From Succinivibrio dextrinosolvens DSM 3072 (GTDB lineage: Bacteria > Pseudomonadota > Gammaproteobacteria > Enterobacterales > Succinivibrionaceae), in contig NZ_FUXX01000004.1 in the NCBI RefSeq assembly GCF_900167015.1, positions 1 through 64,000 on the forward strand: a stretch of 64,000 bases of DNA. Reading direction: 5' to 3'. Shown here piece after piece: positions 54,143-63,695 of this stretch; positions within the stretch are counted from its first letter, which is position 1; each line of letters opens with the position of its first letter. The position numbers and the translations under genes are program-made. The notes under the pieces were generated by a model. It had not been told where the DNA came from, made no database searches, and was given only the letters and a program-made list of their open reading frames with translations.

Positions 54143-56740
54143 ATGGCTGACAATAAAGTTGCCTACAATCCTCAGGAAATTGAGCCTGAAGTACAGAAAT
54201 ACTGGGAAGAACATCAGACTTTCCATGCAACAGAAGATAAAAACAAAGAGAAATACTACTGCCTTGTTATGTTCCCTTATCCATCAGGCAGATTACATTT
54301 AGGTCATGTTAGAAACTATGCTCTAGGTGACGTTATTGCAAGATTTAACCGCTTATTAGGTAAAAACGTTCTTGCTCCTATCGGCTGGGACGCATTCGGT
54401 CTTCCTGCAGAAAACGCTGCAATCAAAAACAATAAGCAGCCAGGAGACTGGACCTATGAAAACATTTCCTACATGAAAGGCCAGTTAAAGTCACTAGGTC
54501 TTTCATATGACTGGGCTCGTGAAGTTGCAACCTGCAGACCAGAATACTATAAGTGGGAGCAGAAGTTCTTCGGAGAACTTTACAAGAAAGGTCTTGTATA
54601 CAAGAAGGTTTCTTCAGTTAACTGGTGTCCTGTAGACAACACCGTTCTTGCTAACGAGCAGGTTGAAGACGGCTGCTGCTGGAGATGCGGTGCAAAGGTA
54701 GAGATCAAGGAAATTCCTCAGTGGTACCTGAAGATCACTGCATATGCAGAAGAGCTTTTAAATGATTTAGATAAGCTTGATGGATGGCCAGAGCGTGTTC
54801 GCACCATGCAGAAGAACTGGATCGGTCGTTCTGAAGGTCTGAATATCACTTTCAAAGTTGACGGCAGTGATGATACCTTTACCGTATACACCACTCGTCC
54901 AGATACCTTCATGGGTATTACCTATATTTCAATTTCAGCTAACCACCCACTGGTTAAGAAGTGTTGTGAAACAAATCCTGAGCTTGAAGCTTTCTGTCAG
55001 GAATGCCGCACTCAGAAATTCGCAGAAGCAGATCTTGCCACCATGGAAAAGAAAGGTATGGCAACAGGTCTCTATGCAATTCACCCTATTACAGGAAGAA
55101 AGGTACCTATCTATGTTGCTAACTTCGTTATCATGGATTACGGTACTGGCGCAGTTATGTCTGTACCAGGTCACGATCAGCGTGATTATGAGTTCGCTAA
55201 GAAATACGGCATTGAAATCATCCCTGTAATCAAAGAATCTAAGGAATCAGGAGATCCTGATCTGTCAGAGCACGCATTCGTTGAACACGGTATTGCATGC
55301 CACTCTGGTGAATTTGACGGCATGAACTTTGAAGAAGCATTCAAGGCAATTGCTGACAAGCTTGAGAGCATGGGCTGTGCTGAACGCAAGGTTAATTACA
55401 GACTGCGTGACTGGGGTATTTCACGTCAGCGTTACTGGGGTGCACCAATTCCAATGCTGACTATTGATGAGACTGGTGAAGTTGTTCCTGAGAAGGATGA
55501 GAATCTGCCAGTTGAACTACCTTATGACGTAAAGATTAACGGTGTAATTTCTCCTCTAAAGACAGACGAGAAATGGTACAAGACCACCTATGAAGGAAAG
55601 AGTGCAACTCGTGAAACCGATACCTTCGATACCTTCATGGAGTCATCATGGTACTTTGCAAGATACTGCTCTCCACGTGATGAAAAGGAAATGTTCGACA
55701 AGGATGCAGCTAACTACTGGCTACCAGTTGATCAGTACATCGGCGGTATTGAGCACGCTGTTCTTCACCTGCTGTATTCACGCTTCTTCTTCAAGCTTCT
55801 AAGAGATGCAGGAATGGTTAAGTACGACGAGCCATTCAAGCGTCTGCTATGTCAGGGTATGGTTCTGGCTGACGCATACTACTATCTGGATGATAAGGGT
55901 GTTAAGAACTGGGTAAACCCACTTGATGCATTCCCTACCCGTGATGAAAAGGGTAATATCATCTCAGCAGTGGACAAGGAAGGTCACCAGCTGCACCACG
56001 AAGGCATGATTAAGATGTCCAAGTCAAAGGCTAATGGTATCGATCCTGAGTACATGGTTAAGATGTACGGTGCTGATACTGTTCGTCTGTTCATGCTGTT
56101 CGCTTCTCCAGCTGAACTTACCCTTGAGTGGAGACAGTCAGGTGTTGAAGGTTCTCAGAGATTCCTTCGTAAGCTTTGGTCTCAGGTACAGGATCTTGTT
56201 AATGCAGGTGCTAAGCCTACTCTTGATAAGAACAAGTTAACTCCTGAGCTTAAGAAGCTAAGACATGAACTTCACGTAACAATTGAGAAGGTTACCGATG
56301 ATATCGGACGCAGACAGACCTTCAATACTGCAATCGCAGCTATCATGGAGTTACTGAACCTTGCTAACAAGTGCACAGGAACAGATGAAGCTTCTCTTGC
56401 AGTTCGTTATGAAGTATATAATAACGTTATTATCATGCTTTACCCAATCGTTCCTCATATCTGCTTCAAGTTATGGTCAATGCTTGGCAATACTACCGAG
56501 ATCGATACTGAAACCTGGCCTGTTGCTGATAAGGATGCTCTAAAAGAGGACGAGATTACTGTTGTAGTTCAGATCAACGGTAAGGTTCGTGCAAAGATCA
56601 GCATCAATCCAAATGAGGATGAAGAGTCTGTTATTGCAAAGGCAAAAGCAGCACCAGAAACTCAGAAATTCACTGAGGGTAAAGAAATCAAGAAGACTAT
56701 CTACGTTAAGGGTAGATTAGTTAACATTGTTGCTGTCTAA
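54143..56740 (+). CDS. leuS: Leucyl-tRNA synthetase
   Basis: A class I synthetase of 865 residues (E. coli 860). The HIGH motif is HLGH at 52-55 in [19 protein letters not shown]. The editing CP1 domain has [12 protein letters not shown]. The zinc-like Cys block is [25 protein letters not shown]. The KMSKS loop is [14 protein letters not shown], and an anticodon-binding and C-terminal domain follow. It heads the leuS-lptE-holA-nadD-rsfS-rlmH-mrdAB series of E. coli. The 195-base upstream gap shows no leader peptide to my eye. Confidence 0.98.
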   Translation: MADNKVAYNPQEIEPEVQKYWEEHQTFHATEDKNKEKYYCLVMFPYPSGRLHLGHVRNYALGDVIARFNRLLGKNVLAPIGWDAFGLPAENAAIKNNKQPGDWTYENISYMKGQLKSLGLSYDWAREVATCRPEYYKWEQKFFGELYKKGLVYKKVSSVNWCPVDNTVLANEQVEDGCCWRCGAKVEIKEIPQWYLKITAYAEELLNDLDKLDGWPERVRTMQKNWIGRSEGLNITFKVDGSDDTFTVYTTRPDTFMGITYISISANHPLVKKCCETNPELEAFCQECRTQKFAEADLATMEKKGMATGLYAIHPITGRKVPIYVANFVIMDYGTGAVMSVPGHDQRDYEFAKKYGIEIIPVIKESKESGDPDLSEHAFVEHGIACHSGEFDGMNFEEAFKAIADKLESMGCAERKVNYRLRDWGISRQRYWGAPIPMLTIDETGEVVPEKDENLPVELPYDVKINGVISPLKTDEKWYKTTYEGKSATRETDTFDTFMESSWYFARYCSPRDEKEMFDKDAANYWLPVDQYIGGIEHAVLHLLYSRFFFKLLRDAGMVKYDEPFKRLLCQGMVLADAYYYLDDKGVKNWVNPLDAFPTRDEKGNIISAVDKEGHQLHHEGMIKMSKSKANGIDPEYMVKMYGADTVRLFMLFASPAELTLEWRQSGVEGSQRFLRKLWSQVQDLVNAGAKPTLDKNKLTPELKKLRHELHVTIEKVTDDIGRRQTFNTAIAAIMELLNLANKCTGTDEASLAVRYEVYNNVIIMLYPIVPHICFKLWSMLGNTTEIDTETWPVADKDALKEDEITVVVQINGKVRAKISINPNEDEESVIAKAKAAPETQKFTEGKEIKKTIYVKGRLVNIVAV

Positions 56741-56758
56741 CAACTAAGGAAGTAATAG

Positions 56759-57571
56759 ATGAGATTTAAGGTCTTTGCTGTTGGAGTAATGCTATTGGGA
56801 CTTAGTGCCTGTGGTTTTCATATTCCTAATCAAAACAGACTTGGATCGAGTCTTACTGAAATAGATGTTACAGGAGCGTATCACAACCAGTTCTACAAGC
56901 TGGTTGTGCAGAAACTTCAGGTTAGAGGTGTAAAAGTAAACTATCAGGGAACAGCTAATCGTGACTTTAAGGGCCGTGATAATGTTCCTACTCTTGAAAT
57001 TGCAGCTCCTCAGGTAAGTTTACCAATTGTATCCGTAAATGCTTTTGGTTCTGCAAAGGAATACAATATGGTGGTTACAACCTCTGCCATCCTGAAAGTT
57101 CCTAACCATAGTAAGCCAATTATTATCAGAAACGGTATCAGCAGACTAACTCTAAATAAAGGTGATAACTCTCTTGCAAGTGCCAATGAGAGAAGAATCC
57201 TTCTAGAGGAAAGTCTTGAAGAGCTGTCAGACCAGATGATAAGAAGAATCAACTATCTGGGCAAGCAGTCAGATCCGGATTCATCAAAAGTAACTCCAGC
57301 ACAGCTGGTTCTTGCAAAAGATGAGGATAATAATGAGGTTTACATTGATAATTCTCCTTCTATGACACTGCTTGATGCTCTTAAGGCACAGCAGACTCAG
57401 GAAGAAATCGATTCAGATTCCGTTGCACTTTCAGAGCTTAATAACGGACTTAGAGTTCTGAATCCAGAGAAGAAATATGAGTTACCAAAAGCAAAGATTA
57501 AGATGGTAAATGAAGCTCCAGATGATTTAACTGAAGAAGGATTCATCAAAAAGGGATCTTCCTCAAAATAA
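56759..57571 (+). CDS. lptE: LPS-assembly lipoprotein LptE, with C-terminal extension
   Basis: LptE plugs the LptD barrel that inserts LPS in the outer membrane. A lipobox LSAC gives Cys18, followed by the family start GFHIPNQNRLGSSLTEIDVTGAYHNQFYKLVVQKL. Similarity to E. coli LptE (193 residues) covers about the first 175. A further about 95 residues form a hydrophilic tail rich in Asp, Glu and Lys. It is in the expected slot, 18 bases after leuS. Confidence 0.9.
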   Translation: MRFKVFAVGVMLLGLSACGFHIPNQNRLGSSLTEIDVTGAYHNQFYKLVVQKLQVRGVKVNYQGTANRDFKGRDNVPTLEIAAPQVSLPIVSVNAFGSAKEYNMVVTTSAILKVPNHSKPIIIRNGISRLTLNKGDNSLASANERRILLEESLEELSDQMIRRINYLGKQSDPDSSKVTPAQLVLAKDEDNNEVYIDNSPSMTLLDALKAQQTQEEIDSDSVALSELNNGLRVLNPEKKYELPKAKIKMVNEAPDDLTEEGFIKKGSSSK

Positions 57572-57598
57572 GAGCTTTCACTTTTTCAGATCTTTTCG

Positions 57599-57627
57599 AA
57601 AGTCAGCTTAATGCTGACTTTTGTTTT
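57599..57627 (+). terminator. Terminator-like hairpin between lptE and holA
   Basis: AAAGTCAGC (57599-57607) and GCTGACTTT (57613-57621) form a 9-bp stem with a 5-base loop, followed by TGTTTT. It splits the leuS-lptE part from holA onward. Confidence 0.75.
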
Positions 57628-57696
57628 CAAAGTTTCTGCTAAAATCACCTCTAAACAAAGAGTCTGATAATCAGGAATTATTTCAGCGGATTAGAT

Positions 57697-58794
57697 ATGG
57701 CATTAGCACCGGTATACGTTATTTCAAGTGATGAGCCTTTCTTGAAGAACGAAAAGAGTTCAATGTTGATTCAGATGGCCAGAAAAGAGCTACCTGAAGC
57801 TGAATTCATGCTCTTCACAAATAACGACTTCTCATCAGGAGCAACTGCTAATCTTGCAAGACTTGAAAACGAACTTATCGATCCTGGTCTTTTCGGTGGA
57901 GACCGCATTATCAAGATTTATCTTGATTCTATCAACTCAACTACCGTACAGGTTCTACAGCTTTTAGCCAAAAGATCTCGTCCAGGTGTAGTTACAGTTG
58001 TTGAAATTCCTCGTATCAAGAAAACAACTCTGCCAACTGCGCCAGAAAAATATACCGATAAATTCCGCGGACAAAGTTCTGTTGAAACAAAACTTAAGCA
58101 TGTTCTGGCATTTCTTATGGACATTGGAGGAATCAATGAAATTCTCTATGCTCCATCGGGAATACAGTTCAATACATGGATAATGAATCAAGCTCAGAAG
58201 CATGGCCTCAAAATTGACGCTGATGTGGTGACTTTCCTGTCGTTATGCTGCGAAGGCAATCTTGTGGCTGTAGATCAGTTCTTCTCCATCGCAAAAATTT
58301 CCGGAAAAGAAGTAATTGATCTAGATACTGCCAAGGCTTATCTGGAATCTAGCAGCAGATACACCGGATTTGAATTTTCAGAGGCAGTCCTGGCTCCTAA
58401 TACAATTCGAGCATTAAATATTCTTGCCTCATTATGTCAGACAAACTCTAACAGAACACAGATACTATCTATGGTGGTATCTAATTTTGACAAAATGCTC
58501 TGGGTAATAAGAAAACTTAAAGAGCCTGAGAATTCACAGATTCTGAGATCTCGTAATTTTAAAGAACGCTCTGCATTTTTTAAATCAAACGGAATCGTAC
58601 TGCCATCAACAAGTGATGTTCTTATAAAAGCGGCTTCAACCATGCCAGATGATTTTTATGAATATCTTGTATCAGAACTTGCTCAGGCAGCAAAGTATCT
58701 TCAGGAATTTGACGATAAGAAAGCCTACCAGTCACTTCAGAACATGGCTGTATCAGTGTATACATCATCTGTACGAGAGTTAAAAAAACTGTAA
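57697..58794 (+). CDS. holA: DNA polymerase III subunit delta
   Basis: Delta opens the sliding clamp within the clamp loader. The 365-residue protein (E. coli 343) shows the delta pattern: PVYVISSDEPFLKNEKSSMLIQMARKE, then LARLENELIDPGLFGGDRIIKIYL and the collar domain SSRYTGFEFSEAVLA. Its stop codon overlaps the nadD ATG (TAATG), so the two are coupled. Confidence 0.94.
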   Translation: MALAPVYVISSDEPFLKNEKSSMLIQMARKELPEAEFMLFTNNDFSSGATANLARLENELIDPGLFGGDRIIKIYLDSINSTTVQVLQLLAKRSRPGVVTVVEIPRIKKTTLPTAPEKYTDKFRGQSSVETKLKHVLAFLMDIGGINEILYAPSGIQFNTWIMNQAQKHGLKIDADVVTFLSLCCEGNLVAVDQFFSIAKISGKEVIDLDTAKAYLESSSRYTGFEFSEAVLAPNTIRALNILASLCQTNSNRTQILSMVVSNFDKMLWVIRKLKEPENSQILRSRNFKERSAFFKSNGIVLPSTSDVLIKAASTMPDDFYEYLVSELAQAAKYLQEFDDKKAYQSLQNMAVSVYTSSVRELKKL

Positions 58795-59516
58795 TGATCC
58801 AGAATATTAAAAAGATAGGCGTGCTAGGGGGAAGCTTCAATCCTCCTCATAATGACCACATCAGAATTGCCGAGTATATTAAGAACAGACTATCGCTGGA
58901 TAAGTTCATTATTGTTCCTAACGCTCAGCCTCCACATAAGAATACCTGCCATGTAGGATTTGAACATCGCAGGAAAATGCTCGAAATTCTTGCATGCCAG
59001 TATGATGATCTTGAAATCAGTGATATTGAAAGTGATCCGAATGTACCTCATTACACCATTGATCTGATTGATAAGATTAGGAATCTTTATCCGAAGGCAT
59101 ACGTATTTTTCTGTATGGGAATGGATTCACTTATCTATCTTGATAAGTGGAGAAACGGACTTTCTATAACAGAAAAATGCAATATTGTTGTTATTGGAAG
59201 AAAAGGATATTCCATCGAGGAAGCTAATCCTCCTGTAAAAGATTATCTAAAATCTCATGCTGTTTATGAGGATTCAGATGACTTTTCACAGAAACTTAAC
59301 GAAGAAAAAGGCAACTGCTTTTTATTAAAAGAATGCTTTAATGATGTAAGTTCTAGTAAAATAAGGCTAGAATTTGACGAATTTTATAAAAACGATAAAC
59401 ATAAGAAAGAGTTGTTTGATTATGCCGATAAATTTCCATATTCACTAAAATATCTTGATAAGGGAATTATTGAGTATATTACTAAGAATTCACTGTACAA
59501 AGAGAGAGAATCCTAA
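58794..59516 (+). CDS. nadD: Nicotinate-nucleotide adenylyltransferase
   Basis: NadD adenylates nicotinate mononucleotide in NAD synthesis. The 240-residue protein has the nucleotidyltransferase start IGVLGGSFNPPHNDHIRIAEY (the HxGH-type site here HNDH). It also has FCMGMDSLIYLDKW and the C-terminal SSSKIRLEF, matching the family ISSTxIR. With nadK in the same window, two late steps of NAD(P) synthesis are present. Confidence 0.95.
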   Translation: MIQNIKKIGVLGGSFNPPHNDHIRIAEYIKNRLSLDKFIIVPNAQPPHKNTCHVGFEHRRKMLEILACQYDDLEISDIESDPNVPHYTIDLIDKIRNLYPKAYVFFCMGMDSLIYLDKWRNGLSITEKCNIVVIGRKGYSIEEANPPVKDYLKSHAVYEDSDDFSQKLNEEKGNCFLLKECFNDVSSSKIRLEFDEFYKNDKHKKELFDYADKFPYSLKYLDKGIIEYITKNSLYKERES

Positions 59517-59517
59517 T

Positions 59518-59853
59518 TTGGAAAACGAAATTTTAATTCAGAAGTGTATTAAAACTCTTGAAGACTCAAAGGCCAGAGATTTAGTAAGCATTGATGTAAA
59601 AGAACATTCATCGATCGCTGACAATATGGTGATCTGCACCGGAACATCTAACCGTCATGTAAGTGCTATTGCACAGAGACTTGTTGATAATCTTTACAAG
59701 GAAGGCTTAAAGCACATCAAGATTTCAGGTGAACAGCTTGGCGAATGGGTTATCGTTGATACTGGTTCAGTAATGGTTCATATTCTTCAGAACGAAGCTA
59801 GAGAAAGATATGAATTAGATGATTTATATCGCTGCATGGCTGCCGGATTTTAA
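59518..59853 (+). CDS. rsfS: Ribosomal silencing factor RsfS
   Basis: RsfS binds L14 and blocks subunit joining in stationary phase. The 111-residue protein has the family core KARDLVSIDVKEHSSIADNMVICTGTSNRHVSAIAQ and GEQLGEWVIVDTGSVMVHILQNEARERYELDDLY. I start at TTG 59518, one base after the nadD stop, since the longer frame overlaps nadD. It is placed as in E. coli but without cobC between. Confidence 0.94.
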   Translation: MENEILIQKCIKTLEDSKARDLVSIDVKEHSSIADNMVICTGTSNRHVSAIAQRLVDNLYKEGLKHIKISGEQLGEWVIVDTGSVMVHILQNEARERYELDDLYRCMAAGF

Positions 59854-59856
59854 AGC

Positions 59857-60327
59857 ATGAAACTGATTATCATTGCTGTTGGCAACAAAATGCCATCATG
59901 GGTTACAGAAGCTTTTACAGACTATCAGAAAAGATTTCCTCCAGAGATGAAACTGGTATTAGAGGAAATTGCCCCTGTAAAACGAAATGGAAAAAACTCT
60001 GATGAAAAGGCAAAAGAGCTTGAGGCAAAGATGATCCTTGAAGCTTTACCAAAGAAAGCCTACATAGTTGCTTTAGATGAAAGAGGAAAGCAGTTCACAT
60101 CGCTAGAGCTTGGTGACAAAGTTGGTGTATGGCAGAACCTAGGAATGGATGTTGTACTGATCATCGGCGGACCAAACGGACTTACAGATGAAGTAAGAAA
60201 CAAGGCAAACGAACTTTGGTCACTGTCAAAACTGACTCTTCCTCACCCTCTGGTAAGGGTATTTCTTGCGGAAACCATCTACAGAGGATGGAGTATCTAC
60301 GCAAACTTACCTTATCATAGGGCTTAA
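59857..60327 (+). CDS. rlmH: 23S rRNA (pseudouridine-1915-N3)-methyltransferase RlmH
   Basis: RlmH methylates pseudouridine 1915 in helix 69. The 156-residue SPOUT enzyme has the family pattern: KLIIIAVGNKMPSWVTEAFTDYQKRFP at the start, ALDERGKQFTSLELGDKV, VLIIGGPNGLTDEV (the SAM knot), and SLSKLTLPHPLVRVFLAETIYRGWSI.YHRA at the end. It is three bases after rsfS. Confidence 0.97.
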   Translation: MKLIIIAVGNKMPSWVTEAFTDYQKRFPPEMKLVLEEIAPVKRNGKNSDEKAKELEAKMILEALPKKAYIVALDERGKQFTSLELGDKVGVWQNLGMDVVLIIGGPNGLTDEVRNKANELWSLSKLTLPHPLVRVFLAETIYRGWSIYANLPYHRA

Positions 60328-60348
60328 ACATAAAGAATATTTGAAAAC

Positions 60349-60427
60349 CTCCGCAAAATTCGTTAAAAAAACGAAAATAAAGGATATATATCGTTTTTTA
60401 CCGTTAAAATAATAAATAAGTGCGGAG
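60349..60427 (+). other. Nested inverted repeats before mrdA
   Basis: CTCCGCA (60349-60355) pairs with TGCGGAG (60421-60427). Between them AAAAAACGA (60366-60374) pairs with TCGTTTTTT (60391-60399). The arrangement occupies most of the 126-base gap between rlmH and mrdA and could be a partial terminator or leader fold. Confidence 0.4.
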
Positions 60428-60453
60428 AATATAAGAAGAATTTAGAGAAAAAA

Positions 60454-62472
60454 TTGTCAATTTTTAGCAGAAAAAGTCGACACGAACGGTCACTTTTCAG
60501 AAAACCAACAAAAAGGCGTTATTCATCTCGAGACGGACTAGGTAAGGAAAATCGTAACGAGAAACTTGAACTTAGAGTATTCCGTTCTAGAGTATTCATA
60601 TGCATCGGTATATCCATACTGATGGTGGTTATTCTTTTCTGCAATCTTTACTATCTGCAGATTATCTCCTATCAGGACTACAAGACCAGATCAAATGAGA
60701 ACAGCATCAAGGTAATGCCTGTTGTTCCACCTCGAGGAATCATTTACGACAGAAATCATGTGGTACTTGCAGACAACTCTCCTGTTTACCATCTGGTTCT
60801 CTTCCCTAACAAGCAGATCAGCACAAAAGATACAATCGAGGAACTTGATAGATTACTTGAGCTGAATCTGTCAGAAAAGGATATTGCAAGATTACTATAT
60901 GAATCAAAAACCAGAAAGCGTTTTTCCGGTGTTGAGCTTTCTAACTTCCTCTCAGAGGAACAGATTGCAACCTTTGCGGTAAATTCATACAAATACCCAA
61001 ATGCCCAGATCGTAGCAAATCTGAAAAGATATTATCCTTTTGCTGATATTACAACCCATACCACAGGTTATGTATCCAGAATCAACCAGAATGACGTAAA
61101 GAAACTTGCAAGCGCAGGAAAACTGGATAACTACGAAGGTTCAACTGAAATCGGTAAGCTTGGTATTGAGAAATACTATGAGGACTCTCTTCATGGAGAA
61201 ACTGGTTCAACCAAGGTTGAGGTTAACTCACACGGACAGGTAATCCGTACACTTAACTACGAACCTCCTGTTCCAGGAAAGGATCTGAAGCTTACCATTG
61301 ATATCAGACTTCAGTACTACGCTCAGGAAATCTTTGGACAGATGAAAGGTGCAGTTGTGGCAATTGATCCTTCAAACGGCGAAATTCTGGCAATGTACTC
61401 AAACCCTAGCTATGATCCAAATCCTTTTGTTCGAGGAATCAGATCTGGTGAATACAAGAGACTTCTGGACAATCCGGGACATCCTCTGATCAACAGAGCA
61501 ACTCAGGGTGGTTATGCTCCTGCATCAACTGTAAAACCACTACTTTGTGTAATGGGATTGAATGAGAAACTGATTACAACCAAGGGCAATTTCTTTGGAG
61601 CTCCATATTTCAAGCTACCAGGTTCAACTCATCAGTTCCGTGACTGGAGAGCATGGGGGCACGGCTGGATGGATTTATACAGAGCAATTGAAATTTCAGC
61701 CGATACCTATTTCTATGATCTTGCATATAGAGCAGGTATTAACAGAATTCATGACTATCTGGACAGATATGGTTTCGGTAAAAAAACCGGTATTGATATC
61801 TCAGAAGAATCCTTAGGTATAAATCCTTCCAGAGACTGGAAGAAATCACGTTTCAATCAGCAGTGGCATCTTGGAGATACTGTACCAATCGGTATTGGTC
61901 AGGGTTACTGGACTTCTACCCTTATGCAGCTTGCCAAAGCTCACGCTACCCTTGCAAACAGAGGTGTTACCAGGACGCCTCATCTGCTAAAGGAAATGGT
62001 TGATCCTTCAACAAATGAAGTAACCGAGTATATGCAGGAAGAGCCTGAAGATACACTTAAGGTAAAAGATCCTCAGTATTATGAGGACTGCAGAACCGGT
62101 ATGTATCTAGTTGTAAACGGGCCCGAGGGTACCGGCAGAAGAGCATTCTTCGGAGCTAAATACAAGGCAGCTGGTAAATCAGGAACAGCACAGGTGGTTT
62201 CTATTAAACAGGGCAAAAAATACAACGCAGCAAAGTTAAAAGTAGAGCATCGTGATAATGCACTGTTCGTTGCCTATGCACCGTTCAAAAAACCGCGTAT
62301 CCTTGTTGCAGTTATTCTTGAGAACGAGGGTGGTGGTTCTACCAAAGCTGCTCCTGTTGCAAGAGCAATGATTGATAAGTACCTTTTGGACCTATATCCA
62401 AACGGATATATGGGCGATCCTGAGCCTCAGGTGGTTAAGTTCGGAATGGGTGGAACAGTAGTTTTACAGTAA
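60454..62472 (+). CDS. mrdA: Penicillin-binding protein 2 (elongasome transpeptidase)
   Basis: PBP2 crosslinks peptidoglycan for cell elongation with RodA. The start is TTG 60454. Residues 1-45 are strongly basic, longer than in E. coli PBP2, before the single membrane helix (about 47-67). The pedestal begins SNENSIKVMPVVPPRGIIYDRN. The catalytic SxxK is Ser358-Lys361 (YAPASTVKP), followed by SADTYFYD and KSGTAQVV. The total of 672 residues compares with 633 in E. coli. The downstream partner is mrdB. Confidence 0.97.
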   Translation: MSIFSRKSRHERSLFRKPTKRRYSSRDGLGKENRNEKLELRVFRSRVFICIGISILMVVILFCNLYYLQIISYQDYKTRSNENSIKVMPVVPPRGIIYDRNHVVLADNSPVYHLVLFPNKQISTKDTIEELDRLLELNLSEKDIARLLYESKTRKRFSGVELSNFLSEEQIATFAVNSYKYPNAQIVANLKRYYPFADITTHTTGYVSRINQNDVKKLASAGKLDNYEGSTEIGKLGIEKYYEDSLHGETGSTKVEVNSHGQVIRTLNYEPPVPGKDLKLTIDIRLQYYAQEIFGQMKGAVVAIDPSNGEILAMYSNPSYDPNPFVRGIRSGEYKRLLDNPGHPLINRATQGGYAPASTVKPLLCVMGLNEKLITTKGNFFGAPYFKLPGSTHQFRDWRAWGHGWMDLYRAIEISADTYFYDLAYRAGINRIHDYLDRYGFGKKTGIDISEESLGINPSRDWKKSRFNQQWHLGDTVPIGIGQGYWTSTLMQLAKAHATLANRGVTRTPHLLKEMVDPSTNEVTEYMQEEPEDTLKVKDPQYYEDCRTGMYLVVNGPEGTGRRAFFGAKYKAAGKSGTAQVVSIKQGKKYNAAKLKVEHRDNALFVAYAPFKKPRILVAVILENEGGGSTKAAPVARAMIDKYLLDLYPNGYMGDPEPQVVKFGMGGTVVLQ

Positions 62473-62509
62473 AAAAACAAACAACAAGCACAGATATCAA
62501 GTAGTAAAA

Positions 62510-63658
62510 ATGTCAGAAGATAAAAATACATTAAGTCAGGTAACCAGTAACAGCATTGGAAAAAACTTCTTTTCCAGACATCACGTAGATCTTCCGCTGA
62601 TGTTCGGTCTGTTTTTAGCTCTGTGTTTCAGTCTGTTTGTTCTGTACTCTGCATCAGGTCAGCATGCTGATATGCTGATTCGTCAGATCACAAGAACAGG
62701 AGCTGCATTCGTACTAATGATTGCAGTTGCACAGATTCCACCAAAATACTTTGCAAAAGCTTCAACCTATCTTTACATCATAGGCGTAATTCTGCTTGTA
62801 ATGGTTGAACTGTTCGGTGATATTTCAAAAGGAGCTCAGAGATGGCTTAATCTGGGTATAGTAAGAATTCAGCCATCTGAATTTTTCAAGGTTGTTATGC
62901 CTCTGTCAGTTGCAGCATTTCTCGCAAAAACTGCCCTGCCACCAAAACTTCTGCATACAATTTGTTCTTTTATCATCGTAGGTATTCCAACAGTACTTAT
63001 TCTGATGCAGCCTGATTTAGGTACAGCAGCTCTGGTTTCTGTTGCAGGCTTTATCTGCATCTTTATTGCAGGTCTTTCATGGTGGTGGCTGATTACAGGT
63101 GCCATTGCAGGAGCAGCAGCCCTCCCTGTCATCTGGAATTTCGTACTTCATGATTATCAGAAACAGCGTGTTTTCACCCTGTTAGATCCATCATCGGATC
63201 CTTTGGGAGCTGGTTATCATATCATCCAATCCAAGATTGCAATTGGTTCAGGTGGTCTATATGGTAAAGGCTGGCTTCAGGGAAGTCAGTCACAGCTGGA
63301 CTTTCTTCCAGAGCCTCATACAGATTTTATTTTCGCTGTGTTATCAGAAGAAACAGGTCTGGTTGGTTTCCTCATTCTTATATCACTCTACTGTTTTATA
63401 ATCGGCAGATGCGTTGTCATCACATTAAATGCTCGTCATAACTTTGAAAGAATTCTGTGTGGAAGCTTTACCTTCACATTTATGTTCTACATATTTGTTA
63501 ACATCGGTATGGTTTCAGGAATTCTGCCAGTTGTAGGTGTTCCTCTGCCTCTCATCAGTTATGGCGGAACAGCGATGATTACACTGATGATCTGCTTTGG
63601 AATAATGATGTCAATTCACACACATAAACGAATAAGTTTCTTTAAAAAGGATAAATAA
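62510..63658 (+). CDS. mrdB: Peptidoglycan glycosyltransferase RodA
   Basis: RodA polymerises glycan strands from lipid II for elongation. The 382-residue SEDS protein has about ten membrane helices and the family landmarks: ALCFSLFVLYSASGQH, RWLNLGIVRIQPSEFFKV, LILMQPDLGTA, GAGYHIIQSKIAIGSGGLYGKGWLQGSQSQLDFLPEPHTDFIFAVLSEE, and VGVPLPLISYGGT. It follows mrdA by 37 bases. Confidence 0.97.
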   Translation: MSEDKNTLSQVTSNSIGKNFFSRHHVDLPLMFGLFLALCFSLFVLYSASGQHADMLIRQITRTGAAFVLMIAVAQIPPKYFAKASTYLYIIGVILLVMVELFGDISKGAQRWLNLGIVRIQPSEFFKVVMPLSVAAFLAKTALPPKLLHTICSFIIVGIPTVLILMQPDLGTAALVSVAGFICIFIAGLSWWWLITGAIAGAAALPVIWNFVLHDYQKQRVFTLLDPSSDPLGAGYHIIQSKIAIGSGGLYGKGWLQGSQSQLDFLPEPHTDFIFAVLSEETGLVGFLILISLYCFIIGRCVVITLNARHNFERILCGSFTFTFMFYIFVNIGMVSGILPVVGVPLPLISYGGTAMITLMICFGIMMSIHTHKRISFFKKDK

Positions 63659-63695
63659 GGAGGCTGCACATAATGTGCAGGCAATAATAGAAAGA

